36,514 nucleotides of DNA from Hydrogenophilaceae bacterium (lineage in GTDB: Bacteria > Pseudomonadota > Gammaproteobacteria > Burkholderiales > Thiobacillaceae): NCBI GenBank assembly GCA_013389025.1, contig JACAED010000046.1, positions 1 to 36,514 on the forward strand, read 5' to 3'. This document shows, piece after piece, positions 32,089 to 36,514 of the stretch; position 1 is the stretch's first letter, and each line of letters opens with the position of its first letter. The notes beneath the pieces were generated by a model that saw only the letters and a list, made by a program, of their open reading frames with translations, ran no database searches and was not told the DNA's origin. The translations under genes and the position numbers were made by a program.

Positions 32089-33387
32089 TCAATCCAGCGG
32101 TCTGATCTCGACATAGGCTTGGTCGCGGATTTGCCGGACCCATTCCTGAAAAGCTTCTTCGGATTTGCGTTCGCGGATGTTCTGGCGGGCAATCAGGCGC
32201 TGGCGTTCTTCGGTGACATCTTGCTGGCGGCGCTCCAGCACCTGAATAAGGTGCCAGCCGAATGGAGACTGGACCGGCTGGCTCAATTCTCCCGGCTTGA
32301 GCGCATCCATGGCTTTCTGGAATTCGGGCACGAGATCGCCGGGGCTGACCCAGTTGAGTTCGCCACCCTTGGCGCCGCTGCCAAGGTCTTCGGAATATTG
32401 TCGTGCCAGATCCTCGAACTTTGCCCCACCTTGTTCGATGCGTTCACGGATTTGCAGCAGGCGGTTTTTTGCGTCCGATTCCGACGTCAGTTCGCTTGGC
32501 TTGATCAGGATATGGCGCACACGGGTCTGGGTGATGACGGTCGAGACATCCTTACCGCGCTTGTCGTTCAGTTTGACGATATGGAATCCATTGGCGCTTT
32601 TCAGGAGTGGAGCGGTTTCGCCCGGATTGAGGCCGCGCAGCGAATCAAGGAACAGGGAAGGAATTTGTCCTCTGGACTTCCAGCCAAGGCCACCGCCTTG
32701 CAGGGCATTGGGCGCATCGGAATAGCTGGCGGATAGCTGGGCAAAATCACCGCCTTTGTTGAGTTGATTGAGAATGTCTTCGGCGCGTTCCTTGCGGGCC
32801 TGTATCTGTTCCGGCGATGCATTTTCCGGAACCGTGACGAGAATATGCGAAAGATTGTATTCCTCGTCCTTGCCTTGTGCGGATTGTGTTTGCAGGTAAC
32901 CATCGATCTCCGCATCGCTGACAGTCACCTTGTTGTCGACCTGGCGCTCTCGCGCGCGCGCAAGCAATATCTCGTTGCGGATGTTTTCCCGAAAACGCTC
33001 AAAGCCCATGCCATCCTTGGCCAGCGCCTCGCGAAGCTGGTCGACGGTCAACCTGTTCTGGTCAGCGATTCTCTGTATGGCCCGTTCGACCTGGACCGGG
33101 TCGACCCGTATGCCGGAACTCCTTGCGGACTGAAGCAAGGCCAGTTCAGTGATCATGCGTTCCATCAATTGCTGTTCCAGCAGTCTTCGCGGCGGCAACT
33201 GGATGTTCTGGCTACGCATCTGCCGGGTGACTTCCTGGTAGCGTCGATCCAGTTCCTGGCGCGTGATGACTTCGTCATTGACCACTGCTGCGATCTGATC
33301 GACTGGCTGTATCTCCGTTGCGGCAAACCCACGGCCGGCCATGGCCATCAACGCAACGACTAAAAAACTACGGATTCTGGAATTCAT
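32089..33387 (-). CDS. surA: Periplasmic chaperone/prolyl isomerase SurA
   Basis: Periplasmic chaperone for outer-membrane proteins, delivering them to BamA; LptD is a main client. It is 432 aa with signal peptide MNSRIRSFLVVALMAMAGRGFA. The N-terminal chaperone domain (DQIAAVVNDEVITRQELDRR onward) is followed by two parvulin-like PPIase domains: about residues 178-275 (NLSHILVTVPENAS...GGLGWKSRGQIPSLF) and 285-385 (RVRHILIKPSE...GGELNWVSPGDLVPEF). The start overlaps the lptD 3' end by 20 nt, as expected for a coupled lptD-surA pair. Confidence 0.95.
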   Translation of the reverse strand: MNSRIRSFLVVALMAMAGRGFAATEIQPVDQIAAVVNDEVITRQELDRRYQEVTRQMRSQNIQLPPRRLLEQQLMERMITELALLQSARSSGIRVDPVQVERAIQRIADQNRLTVDQLREALAKDGMGFERFRENIRNEILLARARERQVDNKVTVSDAEIDGYLQTQSAQGKDEEYNLSHILVTVPENASPEQIQARKERAEDILNQLNKGGDFAQLSASYSDAPNALQGGGLGWKSRGQIPSLFLDSLRGLNPGETAPLLKSANGFHIVKLNDKRGKDVSTVITQTRVRHILIKPSELTSESDAKNRLLQIRERIEQGGAKFEDLARQYSEDLGSGAKGGELNWVSPGDLVPEFQKAMDALKPGELSQPVQSPFGWHLIQVLERRQQDVTEERQRLIARQNIRERKSEEAFQEWVRQIRDQAYVEIRPLD

Positions 33388-35608
33388 TGCTTGGTATATA
33401 CCCTGGGATACTTTCTTTCAATGCACTCATGGGGCTGGCGCCCAGCCGTCCCATGCCGTTCAGTTCCAACTGCAGATAAAAGGAGTTGCTGACATCCTTT
33501 TCAGCGGTGGCGATGCGCTGCACGACACCGCGCAAGACCCAGCAGCCGCCATTATATTCAAGTCCGGCCAGGCCTTCGATCAGCCGGTTGTCGCGGAAGG
33601 AATAATTGGCCCGGGCTAGGCTATACAGCCTGGATGTGAGAGGCCACTGAAACGCCGAGTCAAGCTGTTCTACCGACCCGTCCAGGAAGCGGTAGCCCAT
33701 GCTGGCGGCCCGGCCTGGGGCGGGCCGATAGCTTGCTGAAATCGTGCTCTTGATGGTTTTGCCAAGGTCCGTATCAAACTGCCACCCCGAGTCCAGCCGC
33801 CATGCATCGTTGATCTGTCCCGACAGAAGGGCAAGCAGGTCTGTTGAACTGCTGTCACGCACGGGGTCGCCCGGATTGAGGGTGACTTTCTGGCTGGAAA
33901 AATAGTAACGCTGGCCGAATGCCACTTTCAGCCTTTCCAGGCCATTGCTTTCATCGATGAACCGGCTGGTCAGGGCCAGAGTCAGCTGGTTCGCGTCGTT
34001 GATGCGGTCGCTGCCGGTAAATTGATTCTCGGTGAATATCTGAGCGAAGCTCAGGTCAAGCGGCGCCGAGTCGAACAACGGAATGTCATTCTGGTTCCGG
34101 TAGGGGACGTTGACATAAAAGGCACGCGGTTCGAGTGTCTGGAGATAGGATTTGCCTCGAAAGCTGAAATCGCGCTCCATGAAGAGCCCCGTATCGAGAC
34201 TGGCAATGGGCAGGGAACGGTTTTTTTGCTCGGGATAGACTGGATTGTTCTCAAGCTCATATCGCGTGAAATGGTAACCCAGCTTGGGAGTGATGAAATA
34301 GGAGCTTGTCTGGTACGGAAGCCTGATGCTGGGGTACAAGGTAAGACGCTTGCCGTCCACCAGCGTGGGATGCTCAAAATGGACGTATTCACTTTCAATC
34401 TCGGCTTTTAGATCTCGCAATTGGCGATTTCCGGACAAGGTGACTTGCGGGAGCCGGTTGTAGGGTGTCGGATTGATGGGCGCGTCCGGATCCTGCAATA
34501 CCTGCAATTGCTGGACACGCAAACCGGCCTGCCAGTTGTAGCCTTCATAGGTCAGTGTCCCCTCCTGCGGCAGGATGGAACGCGAAGTGACTGTGACTTG
34601 ATTCGACAGGTCGCGGAAATACTCGTCATCCGATACGCGCAGGAAATTGATCACCCCTCTCAATCTTGAATTGAACCGATGATCGTGATTCATGGTTGCC
34701 AGCCATCGCGACCGCTTATCGGTCTGATCGTCCGGCAGGAATTCGAGCGCGGCCTCCCCATGATAGGAAGGCATCAGGTAGCGGAATTCACTCCCCAGCT
34801 GTATGCCACGTGAAGCCAGCAGGCGCGGGTAGAGCGTGGCGTCATAATTCGGCGCCAGATTGAAGTAATAGGGCAGCGTGATGTCGAGGCCACTTTTACC
34901 GGTAAAGCCGATGGTAGGCGGCAAAAAGCCGGTCTTGCGGGCGTCGTTCAGGGAGAAATCAGCCCAGGGCGCATAGAGCAGCGGCACATCCTTGAAGGTC
35001 AGCAAGACATTCCGGGCGGTGCCCACCTGCCTGTTCTGGTCGATTTCAAGGTCGGCGACTTTCAGATACCAGTCATCATTGCCGACCGGGCAGGTGGTAT
35101 AGGTGGCGTCTTTTGCTGAGTAGATTTCCTGCCCGGCAAATTCAAGCTTTTTAGCTTCACCCCTGCCGGTTATCCGTACATCCGGCGCGGGAAGAATGCG
35201 GTATTTCGGGTCGATCAGAAAGCCGGTATGGCTGTCCAGTTGCAGTTTCAACCTGCTGCCGCTGACCACCAGTTTGGATTGTTCCAGCCTCACCTTTCCG
35301 CTGGCCTCGATCTGATTCAGGGCGCGATCGTAGCGCAGGGTGTCGGCAAAGAAATTCTGTCCGGCCTTGCGGGCCTCGACCTTGCCGCTGGCCTCGATGA
35401 CGTTTTCGGAAATCGATTGAACCACATCTGCCGATAGAAACAGCGGGCCTTGGTTTCCCGCCACCTGGGAGCCCCGCAGTTCGATGTCTTTCTTCAGGAT
35501 CAAGGGCGCGTCGCTCGCGCGAGCAGGCACCCACCCCGACAAGGCAAGCGAGAACAGGAAGAAGCCAAGGGACAGACGCAAGGGGTAAAATCCAGCTTTT
35601 CGGGTCAA
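33368..35608 (-). CDS. lptD: LPS-assembly outer-membrane protein LptD
   Basis: Outer-membrane beta-barrel that, with lipoprotein LptE, inserts LPS in the outer leaflet. It has a signal peptide ending LALSGWVPARA, an N-terminal OstA jelly-roll domain (about residues 40-190; LSADVVQSISENVIEASGKVEARK) and a large barrel beginning near residue 200. From the TTG at 35608 it is 746 aa. No in-frame ATG exists in the plausible start zone; TTG at 35581 is the alternative. Only two cysteines are present (TTCPVG, codon 35092-35090; GGCWVL, codon 33544-33542), versus four in E. coli. It is divergent from amgK by 18 nt. Confidence 0.93.
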   Translation of the reverse strand: MTRKAGFYPLRLSLGFFLFSLALSGWVPARASDAPLILKKDIELRGSQVAGNQGPLFLSADVVQSISENVIEASGKVEARKAGQNFFADTLRYDRALNQIEASGKVRLEQSKLVVSGSRLKLQLDSHTGFLIDPKYRILPAPDVRITGRGEAKKLEFAGQEIYSAKDATYTTCPVGNDDWYLKVADLEIDQNRQVGTARNVLLTFKDVPLLYAPWADFSLNDARKTGFLPPTIGFTGKSGLDITLPYYFNLAPNYDATLYPRLLASRGIQLGSEFRYLMPSYHGEAALEFLPDDQTDKRSRWLATMNHDHRFNSRLRGVINFLRVSDDEYFRDLSNQVTVTSRSILPQEGTLTYEGYNWQAGLRVQQLQVLQDPDAPINPTPYNRLPQVTLSGNRQLRDLKAEIESEYVHFEHPTLVDGKRLTLYPSIRLPYQTSSYFITPKLGYHFTRYELENNPVYPEQKNRSLPIASLDTGLFMERDFSFRGKSYLQTLEPRAFYVNVPYRNQNDIPLFDSAPLDLSFAQIFTENQFTGSDRINDANQLTLALTSRFIDESNGLERLKVAFGQRYYFSSQKVTLNPGDPVRDSSSTDLLALLSGQINDAWRLDSGWQFDTDLGKTIKSTISASYRPAPGRAASMGYRFLDGSVEQLDSAFQWPLTSRLYSLARANYSFRDNRLIEGLAGLEYNGGCWVLRGVVQRIATAEKDVSNSFYLQLELNGMGRLGASPMSALKESIPGYIPSNEFQNP

Positions 35609-35626
35609 TTTGGAATCATTTTTCTC

Positions 35627-36514
35627 ATGGAGCGTTTGCAGGCTCTCCAGCACTGGTTGAGCAAGGCGATGCAGTCCGATGCATTCGACCTCGCACCGGC
35701 ATCGAGCGATGCCAGTTTCCGCCGCTACTTCCGCGCCACGTTCAATGACCGGCATTATATCGTCATGGACGCCCCGCCGTCGCATGAAGATTGCCAGCCT
35801 TTCATCCATGTGGCAGCCCTTTTTGCGGAGGCAGGTGCCCACGTGCCCAGGGTGCTGGCACAAGACCTTGATCAGGGATTCCTGCTGCTGACCGACCTGG
35901 GCAGCACGACCTATCTGTCGGTGCTGGACGACGCCAGCGCACACAGGCTGTATCTGGATGCCAATACGGCGCTGATCAAAATCCAGCTGGCCAGCCGGCC
36001 GGGTGTGCTACCCGAATACGACCGCGCATTATTGTTGCGCGAGCTGAACCTGTTTCCCGACTGGTATGTCGGCAAGCATCTTGGTGTTGACTTGAATCCA
36101 GTCCAGCGGGAAACCCTGCACATGGTGTTCGAACGCATCCTGGCCAACAACCTTTCCCAGCCTAGGGTCTATGTGCACCGCGATTACCATTCGCGCAATC
36201 TGATGGTGGCCGACCCCAATCCTGGTGTGCTGGACTTTCAGGATGCGGTATATGGCCCGATTACCTATGACCTGGTTTCGCTATACAAGGATGCCTACAT
36301 CAAGTGGGATGAAGAACGCGTGCTGGACTGGACCATCCGCTACTGGGAAGCGGCTCGTGCTGCACGCTTGCCGGTCAGTACCGATTTCTACGAGTTTTAT
36401 CGAGATTTTGAATGGATGGGGGCGCAACGTCACATCAAGGTGCTGGGGATTTTTGCGCGCCTGTTTCACCGTGACGGCAAGGACGGCTACCTGAAGGACA
36501 TGCCGCTGGTCATG
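35627..36514 (+). CDS. amgK: N-acetylmuramate/N-acetylglucosamine kinase AmgK (partial)
   Basis: Aminoglycoside-phosphotransferase-fold sugar kinase that phosphorylates MurNAc and GlcNAc at the anomeric position, in the peptidoglycan recycling bypass used by Pseudomonas and betaproteobacteria. The first 296 codons are present; the window ends before a stop. The catalytic loop is VHRDYHSRNLM with His184, Asp186 and Asn191. The metal-binding Asp203 is in VLDFQDAVYGP. It begins MERLQALQHWLSKAM. Adjacent to lptD, its usual partner murU is expected just beyond the window edge. It is missing from a simple list of closed ORFs because it runs off the sequence. Confidence 0.92.
   Translation, partial: MERLQALQHWLSKAMQSDAFDLAPASSDASFRRYFRATFNDRHYIVMDAPPSHEDCQPFIHVAALFAEAGAHVPRVLAQDLDQGFLLLTDLGSTTYLSVLDDASAHRLYLDANTALIKIQLASRPGVLPEYDRALLLRELNLFPDWYVGKHLGVDLNPVQRETLHMVFERILANNLSQPRVYVHRDYHSRNLMVADPNPGVLDFQDAVYGPITYDLVSLYKDAYIKWDEERVLDWTIRYWEAARAARLPVSTDFYEFYRDFEWMGAQRHIKVLGIFARLFHRDGKDGYLKDMPLVM

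Noticed and set aside
31393-32736. 447-codon plus-strand frame
   Set aside because: Antisense to pdxA and surA, which have clear catalytic and domain motifs; shadow frame.
1-36514. CRISPR arrays, tRNA or rRNA genes, insertion sequences, prophage or restriction/defence genes
   Set aside because: No regularly spaced repeats, no tRNA cloverleaf recognised, no transposase, integrase-with-cargo or defence-type domains seen; xerD is the housekeeping recombinase.

Overview
The window is a compact, mostly housekeeping stretch of a Gram-negative betaproteobacterial chromosome. The evidence is gene order: rpsP-rimM-trmD-rplS next to ffh, pilB-pilC-pilD-coaE-zapD-yacG, glyQ-glyS-gmhB-plsC, and amgK divergent from lptD-surA-pdxA-rsmA. 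Together with slt/epimerase/cca these suggest a Nitrosomonadales-type organism (Gallionellaceae or Sulfuricellaceae-like). The taxon is inferred; no rRNA is present.

Layout. 1-1049: an AT-richer, unrecognised four-helix membrane protein and a gene-poor gap. 1050-5907 (minus): ffh, rpsP, rimM, trmD, rplS, ogt, xerD, covering SRP targeting, ribosome and tRNA maturation, DNA repair and chromosome dimer resolution. 5998-13612 (plus): a CcsA/YpjD-like membrane protein, a CorB-type CBS-domain protein, the type IV pilus motor, platform and prepilin peptidase, then coaE, zapD and yacG. 13668-20486: rpiA (minus), ilvA, a DUF2892 membrane protein (minus), a Slt-type lytic transglycosylase, an NDUFA9-like NAD-binding protein and cca. 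20655-22131 (minus): a damaged small membrane ORF and three small exported proteins (His/Arg-rich, glycine-zipper, charged). 22285-24285 (plus): a divergent OmpR/EnvZ-type two-component system. 24286-24669 (minus): two tandem very short ORFs that resemble each other, behind a near-consensus sigma-54 promoter. 24908-30285 (plus): glyQ, glyS, gmhB, plsC, a YgjP-type metalloprotease and gloA. 30242-35608 (minus): lptD, surA, pdxA, rsmA; lptD and surA serve outer-membrane assembly. 35627-end: amgK, cut by the window edge.

Most plus- and minus-strand runs are tightly packed, with ATGA or TGATG overlaps. The least expected signals are the sigma-54-driven pair of micro-ORFs at 24286-24669, a terminator-like hairpin inside the first codons of pilD, and helically phased TTGTAAC repeats in front of the two-component operon. 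All other loci are recognisable conserved families.
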